Program-made: the position numbers and the translations under genes
From: Lophium mytilinum
Taxonomy: Eukaryota > Ascomycota > Dothideomycetes > Mytilinidiales > Mytilinidiaceae
Direction of reading: 5' to 3'
Length of the DNA: 64,000 nt
Assembly (NCBI GenBank): GCA_010093605.1
Contig: MU004181.1
Coordinates: 1,922,001-1,986,000, forward strand
The notes under the pieces: generated by a model
Database searches by the model: none
What the model was told of the DNA's origin: nothing
What the model saw: the letters and a program-made list of their open reading frames with translations, nothing else
Shown: piece after piece, positions 22,355 through 32,713 of the stretch
Layout of the letters: the number at the start of each line of letters is the position of its first letter
Numbering within the stretch: the stretch's first letter is position 1

Positions 22355-22437
22355 CCCCTCAAAGTAGCCCCTCAAATTGACCCCTCAAAGTGACCCCTCA
22401 CCCCGCACCCCACATCTCCACAAAATGTGTGCCCCGC
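22355..22437. promoter_or_regulatory. Tandem CCCCTC array upstream of the alpha/beta hydrolase
   Basis: CCCCTC recurs at 22355, 22368, 22381 and 22394, exactly every 13 bases, within a CCCCTCAAAKTGA-type unit. CCCCGC (22401), CCCCAC (22408) and CCCCGC (22432) follow. These seven matches to the predicted regulator target lie 340-420 bases before the ATG. CCCCT is also the stress-response element core, an alternative reading. Confidence 0.55.
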
Positions 22438-22774
22438 ATGCAAACCACCCTCCCACACGAGACGAAGTGGCCTGGAGAGCAGCTCGAGCAAAGCATGGCG
22501 ACCCCTCGCCCCTGGAGAGAGGGCGGCACCCGTGTCAGGCTATACTGGGGGGTCGCATTCGAGCCGCAAGCCCACGCTGGCCTTAACTTCGGCAAAGTCA
22601 CGGCGGGGCTATTGATACGTACGGGCAGTGCCCTTAATACAGCCACCGCTACGGTTTGGGCAGGTGGTACTAAAGAATTGCTACGCATCTACTTCAGCGT
22701 CGCCTTTTTGCATTTCATATATTGTATATTTTCGAGCCCTTGAATTCCCACGAGCCTACTCTCGCAGCAGCGCA

Positions 22775-23662
22775 ATGCAGACAGCCGACAGCACAGGAAA
22801 CACGTTCGTCGTCCATCCCAGCGGCCAGAGGACGCACTATGTCGAGGATGATGTTGACGATCCTGGAGCTGGCGCACAGAAGCCCAAGGAGACGGTCCTC
22901 ATACAGCATGGCTTCTGTCGTACCACCGCCCATTGGCAGCATTGGGTTCCTGCTCTCGCGCGCCGGTTTCGCGTCGTCCGGCGCGATCTGCGTGGCCACG
23001 GGCGGTCTAGCTATCCGCTAGAATCTGATGGCTACGACTTCTCAATCGACACGATCCTGCTCGAGATTGTGCAGACGCTCGACGCGCTGGGCGTCGACAG
23101 GGTGCACTTCATCGGCGAGTCGACGAGTGGCATGCTCGGTGAGATCTTCGCCGCCAGGCATCCGGAGCGGCTGCTCTCCCTGACGGTCATCTCGTCGCCG
23201 ACACACCTCCCTCCGCAGGCACTGGAGCTCTTCGCGTTTGGCCACGCCAGCTGGCCGGAAGCATGTCGCGCGATGGGCTCACGGGGATGGGCCGAGGCGC
23301 TGTCCAAAGTCCCGGGAACTGTCTCGAGCCCTGATCCGGTGTATATCAAGTGGTGGATCGAGCAGGTGGCCGTGTCGAGTGGGGAGGGTCTCGCGGCCTA
23401 CGCGCAGTTCCTAAGCACGCTTGACTCGCGGTCGTACTTGAAGGACATTCGCGTGCCAATGCTGATCCAGGCGCCGGCCAACAGCGCCGCAACGAAGCTG
23501 CCCGACCAGCGGTGGTTAGCCGAGCAGGTCCCAAGTGCCAGGCTAGAGGTAGTTAATGGCCGCGGGCACGAGATCTACGTGGAGATGGCGGAGGAATGTC
23601 AGAGGCTGTTTGTCGAATTCGTGGACGGGCTAGGCGAGCTAGATACTAGCAAGGCCCAATGA
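22775..23662 (+). CDS. Alpha/beta hydrolase (enol-lactonase-like)
   Basis: Intronless hydrolase of 295 aa with the alpha/beta-hydrolase core: oxyanion region QHGFCRTTAHW, RRDLRGHGRS after strand 4, nucleophile elbow IGESTSG and catalytic His in NGRGHEIY. The elbow reads G-E-S-T-S, so the last Gly of the usual GxSxG is Ser. The closest known layout is the 3-oxoadipate enol-lactonase/C-C hydrolase group. That would suit cleavage of a ring-opened or lactone intermediate. ATG 22775 is chosen because translation upstream lacks family features. It converges on C2H2 regulator B; the 276-base gap is empty. Confidence 0.88.
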   Translation: MQTADSTGNTFVVHPSGQRTHYVEDDVDDPGAGAQKPKETVLIQHGFCRTTAHWQHWVPALARRFRVVRRDLRGHGRSSYPLESDGYDFSIDTILLEIVQTLDALGVDRVHFIGESTSGMLGEIFAARHPERLLSLTVISSPTHLPPQALELFAFGHASWPEACRAMGSRGWAEALSKVPGTVSSPDPVYIKWWIEQVAVSSGEGLAAYAQFLSTLDSRSYLKDIRVPMLIQAPANSAATKLPDQRWLAEQVPSARLEVVNGRGHEIYVEMAEECQRLFVEFVDGLGELDTSKAQ

Positions 23663-23938
23663 GAGTAATTACTTGTTGTACTCACCTACACGGTACAGTC
23701 ATCGTTGATCTGGTATTTGGCTGGTGGTGTCTCCGTTGCCCTGCTTCATGTGCTCTACCGCAACGAACGGATCAACACTCGCAAACTACAATTGATAACC
23801 GCACCGCACGACAGATCTAGCGGCTGTCGGCCGGTCCCATCATGTCAGTAGCCAGCTATTTGCAGTAGCCCCGAGCGAAACTAAGCGCCCGGGCATTCAC
23901 TACCGCAACTGGAATAGCGATGCGGTAGACGGAGCCGC

Positions 23939-26894
23939 TCAGGAGACGCGGGCCCAGCTACGATAGTCTTTCTCGAATTGGCTTGCAAGCTCTTGCAGCA
24001 CTGAACCCATCCTCGGTGTTATGCCCCATACCCACACGTCATCTAGGGCCAGTTAGAACACAAGCGCAAATGCCGGCCACCGGCCGCAACCACCATCGTG
24101 ACTTACCAAGAAGGCTGGCCCACGTCGTCGCGACAGCCGCGGCCAGCGACGAGTCCCCGGAATAGTCACTCTCAACCTCCGCGAGGAGCTCTTTAACCTG
24201 GTCGAGAATCTTGCGCTCCCCTTCATCGGGATCCTGTACAGCCGACGATTTCTCCACCGTGTGGATCCATTTCGTAAGGAACAGTGCTATGGTGGAGGGT
24301 TACTCGACTGTTGCAATCAGAAAACACATGCAAAGGGCCTGCACTCACCACTGTCCCATCCCGCTACAGCGTGCTCGACGCTCCAATTGAACGCGGCCGT
24401 CTTCCTCACCAGCATCAAGCCAATTCTCACCGGCGCAAGTAACCCTTCGAATGCCTTGGCAACGGCCTTGGTATGGTGATGGCTACGCTGCTGCTTGGCA
24501 AAAACGTACACGGTCAAGGCTTGCTTAACCTCCTGTGGATTGTCCGCGAGCAACGCCATACGGTTGAAAGCTGCGGAATCCGTAAAGATTCGGTTGTACG
24601 CAATTCGCAACAGCGCTCTACAGTTGAACATAAGTGGGCCCTCTGTTTCGCTCCATGTGGAACCAGGATCATCGGCATGGCCTTGCGTGAGGGCCCCCTG
24701 GCACCTTGCGAGCGCTGTCGATGCCGCTGACAGCAAGACAGACTGGAGCGACCCGTCCGGGCCGACTTCGGACGCGTCCTGGCTGAATGACTGCGTGAAC
24801 TGCAGCTGGGTCCACATGTGCACGTTTACGGCGTGCATGAGGACAACGGTCGTGAATGCAGAAATACAGAGCGGACTGGAGTTGACGCTGTCTTCCTTTC
24901 TGGCTAAAATGAGCGTCGCCATGGCCTCACGAATGGTTTTGATCGGGCTCGAAACTTGAAAGTCTCTCAGACTAGCCCACTGCTCAGTCGAAGAGGCATT
25001 CCAGAGCTTCTCTTCACATGGCATCTCGATGATGAGGTCGTGGGTTGTCGAAAACCCAGGCGTCACGCCGTACGTTATAGCAATCATGTCGCTCAGGATG
25101 AAGAAGGCGCAAAGAACCCTAGTTTCGTTAGAAAAGAATCGAAAGGCCAAGGGTAAGCCAAATGTGGCTGCTGAGAAGAGCCAACAAGCAGGGCACTAAG
25201 TTCACAACCGGTGTGTCGCGGTAGCTTACCTTTTACTCGATTCCTTACAGGTCCATTCCTCCCAGGTCAAATCCTCATCCCGTCTCGTATCCGCGAGCAG
25301 CGCCGTCCTCCTCGCCGAGTAATCCACCACAAAAAAACCTAGCTTAGAGATCATCGCCTTCGCAATTGCCGGCTTGTCGCCAAACATGCCGAATACAGCT
25401 AACAGGGTGCGGGTCTGCGCAATCCACAGCGGACTTGGAGCTAGCGACGCGCCGAGCATATTTGGAATTGAATTTGCTTCCAGCATCTGCGTGGCAAGCT
25501 GATACAGACTCTTAGACCACTTCCGGTCGAGTCGGTAGAGCGCGCCTATTGCGCAAACAGCGAATGTTAAAGGGCTCGGCGTAGTGTGCAGGTCGAAGGA
25601 GGCGAAGTGGATGATGGGGAGGTGGCGGTGAAAGCAGTTTATGTAGCTTGTCACGAATCTTTGTATGTCCTTGGCACTCGGCAGGGGCGTTTGACTGCAT
25701 TCGTTTGCCTTTAGTCGGCTCTGCACGTCTCTATGCATCTGCTGGTACGCTAAGTCCTCGATTCTTGGATTTGGCAAATGAACGCCGCTATCCCATGATA
25801 TAAGAGGTAGGTTGGCGAATGGATTGCCGGTGTGTTCGTTCGCGAATCCGAGCGGGTGTCCCTGTATATTTGACTTCTTCCTCTCGGCGGCCTTTCCAGC
25901 TACAGACGAGTGCTCGGACCCCGACGCCCTGAGTTGTGGTGGGCGGGGAGTCTGCTGCGGTTGCCCTTGGTGCATCGTCTGCTCATTGTCTGGGCTGAAT
26001 CCGACGTTAGTCATGAAGGCTAAGTCTTGGAAGACGTTGAAGTCTGATCCAGTGCCCAGGTCCATGTTAGCCCACTCGTCAAACGGCTGCGGCGGGCTGA
26101 CGTCCTGCTGCTCGATCATGTCTCCGGGTTGCTGGTGCTGCTGCTGCAACGGAGATAGCAAGGCCTCTTGGTCGGGCATATTGACAGGAATCACGGGCTG
26201 GAAGTGGGATGAGTTTTCTGCCGTGAAACTGGTGGGCGGCGCATGTTGAAACGAGTCAAGATCCATATCTGGAGCCCCATCGATGCAGAAGTCCAATTCG
26301 GAGCCGAGATGGAAGTAGTCATCCACCCGTCGGGTCTGCGTAGGCGAGAACGTGCCTCCTGATGCTTGCGAAGAGCGCGAAGCGAGGTCGTTTGCTGGCT
26401 CTATGGCTGCACCTGATGGACTTGCCTGAGGGGCATCCTCGGGCGGTTGGTTCGCGAGCGCAGCCGGACGGCCGACATTGATGGTGTCGCTGGTGTCGAG
26501 CTGCCGTCGTTGCCCAGCGGGGGGAGCGGCGGCGGTGTCAACCGGATGGATGGACCTTTCGTGCCTCTGGACTAGGTCTCTGCCGACGGCGTGGTCAGTC
26601 TTTGCGCTTTAATAGCGGAGGGCCGAGGGGAGACTTGCTTGCGGGCGTAGCGACGTGTGCAGAAGCGGCAGGCAAACGGCTTCTCTTGAGTGTCTGCAAC
26701 ACCGGTGAGGCCAGGCCGGCGGCGGCGGAGAGGCGAGCGCGAGGTGTAAACTTACGAACGCGTTCGTGGCGGGCACAGTGCTCGCTCCGCTTGAACTCGC
26801 GGTGGCAGCTCCGGCACTTGTGGATTCTTCTTGGCCGACCCGTCTTAGTAGTGGAGGTGTCTGGCGGTGGAACCTGCAGGTCGGTGAGAGACAT
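23939..26894 (-). CDS. C2H2 zinc-finger regulator with fungal-specific TF domain (copy B)
   Basis: Regulator of about 865 aa. Exons on the minus strand: 26894-26756, 26693-26639, 26579-25230, 25118-24349, 24286-24107 and 24042-23939. Fingers lie at residues 27-47 (C27, C30, H43, H47) and 55-76 (C55, C58, H71, H76). Contact helices RSEHCAR and RKDLVQR carry the same -1/+3/+6 residues as copy A. The intron inside finger 2 uses a GC donor (AA|GCAAGT), same place and phase as the copy A intron. The fungal-specific TF domain includes YINCFHRHLPIIHF. The final exon (DVWVWGITPRMG) matches copy A, which supports the splice model. A glutamine/proline-rich linker separates the fingers from the TF domain. 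It is divergent from the MFS transporter. Confidence 0.88.
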
Positions 26895-26914
26895 TGGGCG
26901 TGTCCACGATGGGG

Positions 26915-26951
26915 GAGGGGAGTGGTGGAGGCGGGGATGGGTGCGGAGGGG
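26915..26951. promoter_or_regulatory. GAGGGG, GCGGGG, GAGGGG upstream of C2H2 regulator B
   Basis: GAGGGG at 26915 and 26946 and GCGGGG at 26931 lie 20-60 bases before the regulator's ATG. The region is G-rich in general, so chance matches are more likely here than elsewhere. Confidence 0.35.
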
Positions 26952-27496
26952 ATCGTGTCGGGGGTGGATGCGAAGCTGAGCAGTATGGTTGCCAAGCCGG
27001 CATGTTCGAGCTGCTCGGTCTGCCGAGCGTGAAGGCCAGGGGAGCAGCCGATCAAGCGGGGAAGGGGCCTGGGCGGTCTGTGCTGAGGCTAATTTTGACC
27101 ATCCTTCTCGACATTTTGCACACAGAACTCGCATGCACCGAAAGCTTCTACAGAGCTATATTCTAGCTACACGATTGCACTTTGGCCTTATCGTAGTCAT
27201 CAGGAATACTGCCATTGCGTTCTTGACAGGCTCAAAGGCAGTCTTACTATCTCCCAATAGTCTGAACCACGCTCAAGTTCCAGGACAATATCATCGGTGC
27301 TTTCAGACACAAATATCGTGCTAGAACGGACTCTTCGTGCATGACTCAAGCATTCCTAGACGGAAAATCAACATTGACACTGCGAGTGCTCGCCTTGCAT
27401 TATCTAGCTAATCTTCTGCGTATTTAGTAAGCCTTATACACCATGTTCATGGGCACGCGTCCCTCACTGCGCTATCACGTGGCTGTCAGGTACTTA

Positions 27497-27528
27497 CCCC
27501 ACACCCCGCATTCCCGGTCATACCCCAC
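27497..27528. promoter_or_regulatory. Triple site CCCCAC-CCCCGC-CCCCAC upstream of the MFS transporter
   Basis: CCCCAC (27497), CCCCGC (27504) and CCCCAC (27523) lie about 255-285 bases before the transporter ATG. The rest of the 26952-27781 gap holds no gene that I recognise. Confidence 0.5.
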
Positions 27529-27781
27529 ATTACCGCCCTGGGTTTAGCGTCAATTCCCCATACTATCGTCGGCCAATGGCAGGTCAACGTCAGCGAGGGT
27601 CTGGACCTACAATGCATCTCGATTGAAGCCACAATTGTGCCAACTTGTAAATAAAAAGGATGTCAGGGTAGCTAGAAGATGTTCAAATCAATCGTGCAAA
27701 CGGCCAGCCTCTCTTAGAACAGCACGCTCTTCTTCAGTCTACTCTTGTACTTTACGTTCTAGCTCAGATTCGTTTACCACC

Positions 27782-29452
27782 ATGGGCTTTGGAATCCTCG
27801 AGGACAAATCAGACCTCGCTCATGTTCCGGGCACTGTTCTCCTCGCCGAGAAGATATCACAACCTGGTGACGTTCTCGCACAACTCAAGCATGGCAGTGG
27901 AGCAGATGCTCAGATCGTACTCGTCCCACAGCCTAGTGAGGACCCCAACGACCCCCTGAATTGGCCATACTGGAAGAAACTGTCCATTGTTGCCATTCTT
28001 GTGTACGGCTCTTGCCTATGCGCCGCAACAGTCGGCCCTTTGCTGAACGCAAGCATCGCTGTGCTCGCCATGGATTTCAAGACATCTTTCAAGGACATCA
28101 CTCTCATGTCTGGCTATCAACTCCTGGCTGCTGGCTGCTCCGGCCCGATTGTGTCTGCTCTGGCGAGGAAATATGGAAAACGTCCAGTATTCTTAGCTTC
28201 TTCCCTCTTCGCAGTAATAGGGTCAATTATGGGCTCGGCATCCCATTCTTACAATACTCTACTTGCGGCTCGCATCGTCCAGGGGTTCTCTATTTCCGCA
28301 TACGAGTCCATCATATTCTCAGTTATTCCGGACCTCTTCTTCCTCCACCAACGTGGACTGTTCACGGCCATCGTGAGCTTTACGCTAAGCGCTGTCTCCA
28401 ATTTGAGCAGCGTTGTCGCAGGGGCTGTCACGAACAATCTCGGATGGCATTACCTGTTCCACCTCCTCATAGTTACCGTGGGCCTACAGCTCATCCTGCT
28501 ATATCTGTTCGTGCCAGAGACGACTTATCATCGCGACCGTCTTTACGAAGTTGACCTAGCCTCGACCGACAACCTCCAAGAACTGGCAGAAGCTGAGGCT
28601 CGGCACGACCCAAGAACACAGAAAGCTATCCAGGACCTCAAGATCGAGAAGACCGTTACAAACACCAGCTCAGTACCTCCGCCCAAGAAGACTTTCATCC
28701 AAGAACTTGCAATATTCACGGGCACCCACAGCGACGAAAGCCTCATCCAGCTCGTCTTCGCTCCGGTATTGTGCTGTCTCAATCTGGGAGTTCTGTGGGT
28801 GGTCGTCGTCAGTGGCACCGTGACGTCCTTTTACGTCGGCATGGCCTATGTCGCCGCCCAGATTTTCTCTTTCCCTCCATACAACCTTACCGCAGCCGGC
28901 GTGGGCTACTTGTCCCTTGGACCATTTCTTGGCGGTGCACTCGCCTCCATCGTGTTAGGTCTAACCAACGACCCTCTGATTATCTGGTTCACAAAACGCA
29001 ACAAAGGCATCTTCGAGCCTGAAATACGTCTTTTACCAATCATTTTCAGCTCCGTCGGTGGTGTTGGCCTTATTCTATACGGTGTGCTCGCTCAAAGAGG
29101 AGACAACCTTTACCTAGTGGACTTCATGTGGGGCCTTATGCTCTTCGGAGCCGTCTTCATCTTCACGTCGGCCTCGGCGTACGCTATCGATGCGTACCGG
29201 GACATGAGCAGCGAGCTGTTCATTGCCAGCATGATGTTGAAAAACTTCCTATTTTACGCTTACAGTTACTTCATGAACGACTGGGCCGCTTCTGCTGGAC
29301 CAGCCCAAGTGTTTGAAGTTTTTGGCGGCGTGTACTTTGCACTGGCGCTGACTACCATTCCTCTTTATATCTTTGGAAAGCGATATCGAAGCTTCTGGCA
29401 TCGTCATAACCTTTTGGAGATGCTTCATGTTCGCACTCACTCTGCGTTTTAG
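27782..29452 (+). CDS. MFS transporter
   Basis: Intronless membrane transporter of 556 aa with about 12 membrane segments. The cytosolic N-terminus ends in EDPNDPLNWPYWKK, a hallmark of fungal drug:H+ antiporter-1-type MFS proteins. Motif-A-like SALARKYGKRPVF lies between segments 2 and 3, and RIVQGFSISAYESI in segment 4. A long central loop follows segment 6. ATG 27782 is chosen over upstream codons because it opens the family N-terminus. It is the only transporter in the cluster, so it probably imports the substrate or exports a toxic intermediate; direction is not readable. Confidence 0.88.
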   Translation: MGFGILEDKSDLAHVPGTVLLAEKISQPGDVLAQLKHGSGADAQIVLVPQPSEDPNDPLNWPYWKKLSIVAILVYGSCLCAATVGPLLNASIAVLAMDFKTSFKDITLMSGYQLLAAGCSGPIVSALARKYGKRPVFLASSLFAVIGSIMGSASHSYNTLLAARIVQGFSISAYESIIFSVIPDLFFLHQRGLFTAIVSFTLSAVSNLSSVVAGAVTNNLGWHYLFHLLIVTVGLQLILLYLFVPETTYHRDRLYEVDLASTDNLQELAEAEARHDPRTQKAIQDLKIEKTVTNTSSVPPPKKTFIQELAIFTGTHSDESLIQLVFAPVLCCLNLGVLWVVVVSGTVTSFYVGMAYVAAQIFSFPPYNLTAAGVGYLSLGPFLGGALASIVLGLTNDPLIIWFTKRNKGIFEPEIRLLPIIFSSVGGVGLILYGVLAQRGDNLYLVDFMWGLMLFGAVFIFTSASAYAIDAYRDMSSELFIASMMLKNFLFYAYSYFMNDWAASAGPAQVFEVFGGVYFALALTTIPLYIFGKRYRSFWHRHNLLEMLHVRTHSAF

Positions 29453-30021
29453 TATAATAGGAAGTTAGCTTTATTGGGCCGAGTTAAGGAGCGTTGGCGA
29501 AATTACATTCACTAATAAACACCCTCAACTTCTCATGACTCCTACCATCCCTCGGCCTATCAAGGTCTTAGTGCAATCGTGCTATTGCTGATGTTCCCCT
29601 TTCACTTTTCATCTAGGGGCGCACATAGGGATCAATGCCGACCACTCTCCTGCATGTTTCCCAGAGCGGAGGCTGGTTCGGCGTAGGGGCGCATATTCAA
29701 TTAACAGCTGGATATCTTATTCTGTAGATGCAATTGGGATTTCCCTCGGGGTACCACTCGTTCGTGTAGATCTGACAGGTCTCCAAGAGCCTTATTACCG
29801 ATAGTTCCTGTATTTAGAAAGGGATGCTCCTATATCTAATCCACCATGATCTCTTCATCACCTTCTACGAGCTGTCAGTGTAGTAGTACTCAATCTGAAT
29901 CACGATACTCTAGGGAGAAGTGGAAGTGAGCAATGACCTTCATTGATGAGCTATAAAGTCCCATTCAAGAAAACGTGCGTTGAGATTGAGCTAAGTAGGC
30001 AAGAAAAAAACCCCTTGCTAA
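29453..30021. other. Convergent 3' gap
   Basis: About 570 bases between the transporter and the dioxygenase. AGGGGCGCA-type words recur twice (about 29616 and 29686), but no gene and no GNGGGG site is seen. Confidence 0.5.
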
Positions 30022-31552
30022 TCAATGCTTCGAGTTCCCATTCAGAGTAGTGCTCTTCAAATTAGCCATAATCTTCTCAACTTCCTCCTTGTGCCCCGAA
30101 AAATTATCCACCAGACTGTCCCACATTTTCGGCTCATGCTCATGCTTCTTCTTGCTATTCCATGCGTACTCCGTGATGGTGAATGGCCTGCTACTCTCAA
30201 ACATGAAAGCGATGGAACCCTTGGAGATTTGCATGACTGGAGGGTCGGCCTTCGAAGCCTCGGCGAACTCTTCATACGCAACACCATGAGGTACCATGCC
30301 GCACTCGAACGAAACGCTGCCTGGCTGGAACTCATCAGATCGGCCGCCGTAATCTCCATATATGAGGCCCATGAGCTCAGACGCCGCGTTGCGATGATAG
30401 TAAGGCGGCCGATACGTGTGAGACGCAACGTCCCAGCGCGGTGAGAAGATCAAAATGTCTGCCAGCGGAGCCGTCGGATCGCGCGACCTCGCGGTCAGGA
30501 CACAGAAGATGGACGGGTCGATGTGGTCTACTGAGATGGATCCCACATTGACGAACTTGGTGAGATCGTACTTGAATGGCACGTAGTTGCCGTGCCACGC
30601 AACGACGTCGAATGGGCAGTGCCGCTGGGTGCTCTTAAAGAACTTGCCGCCAAGCTTGTAGATAATCTCCCATGGATCGTCTTGCGTGACTTCGTAGGCC
30701 GCCTTGGGGTGGAGGAAGTCGCGAGCGTTTGCGAGCCCGTTGGCTCCAAGAGGACCTAGCTCGGGAAGTTCGAAGTTTGAACCCCAGATCTCGAGAATGT
30801 ATCCTCGGGTAGGGCCATCGACCTTGACTTTGAAGCGTTGGCCTCGTTGGATGATGCAGATCTCGCCGGGTTGAACGTAAAGATGTCCATACTCGGTTTG
30901 GATATCTAGCGCACCCTGTTGTGGCACAATGCAGAAGTCTCCGTCTGAGTTTACAAAGGCTCGCTTCTCCATGCTTTGATTGCACAGATAGACGTGTGTA
31001 GCTAGACCTTCCCTCAACATGGGATCGCCGGCGCCTGCGATCGTTTTCAGCCCGGAAACGAAATCGACCTTGTCGCTGCTCTCCGGAAGATCGAAAGGCA
31101 GCCAGGCCAGCTGAGTCGGAGAGACGCGAACCCGAGGATTTATAGGGAGGAAGTTTGATTCCGTATCATTATTATCAGGCATGTCGGTCTACGGCCATAG
31201 TTAGATCTAAATATATGAATGGGTACGAGAAAGTACTCACAAAGCCTTGATGAGCAACCGCAGGCCGTGCGCGATACAACCATGCCTTCTTGTTCAAATG
31301 CCTCGGAGCAATAAAAGAAGAAGCAGTCAGTTGCTCGGCGTATAATCCAAAGCGAACGCATCTGGGGCTATTTTGACCCTGTGGAATGGTACCGGGGATA
31401 GCTTCAGACTCAAAGGAATTGCCTAAGCCGGCCATGTACTCGTATGGATCATTCTTCCGAGTAGCGAACGACGGGACGGCGCCATTCTTCTGCGTCTCGG
31501 CCCAGTGGAAAATATCCTGATACTCCTTGGAGTTTGACAGTTCGGCAGGCAT
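30022..31552 (-). CDS. hmgA: Homogentisate 1,2-dioxygenase
   Basis: Ring-cleaving dioxygenase of 492 aa; exons 31552-31241 and 31188-30022 on the minus strand. It follows the family end to end: YMAGLGNSFESEAIPG near the N-terminus, the cupin segment with YGHLYVQPGEICIIQRGQRF, then YYHRNAASELMGLIYG and MVPHGV, which hold the His/Glu/His iron ligands. The enzyme opens homogentisate to maleylacetoacetate with O2 and Fe(II). A gap of 47 bases with GTGAGT and GTAG ends supports the intron. No isomerase or fumarylacetoacetase gene lies in the window, so either those act from elsewhere or the true substrate is a related hydroquinone. The promoter carries two GTGGGG sites. Confidence 0.96.
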
Positions 31553-31662
31553 GGTGGATTTGATGTAATGCTTACACGAAACGAGAAGAAATGGTATTGG
31601 GTGACTGGTTTGTATCGATTGGCTCAGTATTTAGATGTGTTGTATATGAATCTATGATGAAT

Positions 31663-31722
31663 GTGGGGATGGTGGGGTAGTTAAGGGGGCTACTAAAGTG
31701 GTCCGATGGGGCGATGGAGGGG
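31663..31722. promoter_or_regulatory. GTGGGG, GTGGGG, GAGGGG upstream of homogentisate dioxygenase
   Basis: GTGGGG at 31663 and 31672 (9 bases apart) and GAGGGG at 31717 lie 111-170 bases before the ATG. A separate CCCCATTGGGG palindrome is at 31961-31971. Confidence 0.5.
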
Positions 31723-32713
31723 CACCGAAATGGGCTGATGGAACATCCCGTGCCGTTTTTGACTCTGGCAACCGAAATAATGAGACGAACGAAAAGGTCC
31801 TTTAGGCAGATGTCTACAATGTAAACTTTTAAAGATCAAGATCTACATTTTTACTAAAGCTAGTACAGGCCTCTATATCTTCGGTATCTCGCGAGTACAT
31901 ACATTGAACTCCCCGGTATGTCTCGCTAGAATAGCGGACAATTGAGTAACCCGACGGTTTCCCCATTGGGGTATCTCGTATTGAACGCTGGAAGTAGGAC
32001 CTGTGGCTTCGTTTAAACCATGATCGTAATGCGAACTTTTGCTAGAACATCCCGGAAAGGACGATCTTGATGTTTCTATCTACGTGTCACCCCTCCTCTG
32101 CCGTCAGGAGACTTGAGACTGTGAAGTATCGATACGGTACGGATATGATCGAGGAGCTAGACTGCTTAGAGCATAGATTGAGGCATGGAAGTATCTCAGA
32201 ACTCCCTGGCAGCCAACAAGCTTTAGAGAATACCAGTGGGCCAAAATTCGGAAAATTGCTGCATTGGTTGACATCAACGTAGTCAAAAGTAGCGATGATG
32301 ATCGGTATTCGATATGTCTATTATTGCTACTCATATAGAGTGCAAGATTTAATATCTATGATCTTAAGCCATATAGAATGTCACATATCGGCTACATCAT
32401 TGCACTTTGCTGGCTCGGCTTGCATAGAACAACATACTTTGGTGAGTCGGCAAGGGGGCAGATCAACCAGGAGACTGCGCTCACTCATTGTGAGTATTTT
32501 GCTTGCGAATGTCGATACATGCGCCAGCACCAGCTCAAAGCAGGATAGTGAGATTGAAAGTATGCATGAGGCGAAGTAGAAAGTAGTGATCGAGCCTATT
32601 GGACGCAAAGCTTAGTAGAAGCAGGGCTAGGCTACCACAGAGAAGTTTCTATGTAGATGTTCTTTGAGTGCGACCAACGCGTTCAATTACTATGTGAACC
32701 ATTTGCGTAGAAT
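31723..32713. other. Intergenic region between dioxygenase promoter and maleylacetate reductase 3' end
   Basis: About 1 kb, A/T-leaning. Short open frames occur on both strands but none has a recognisable domain. Only the CCCCATTGGGG word at 31961 stands out. Confidence 0.45.
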
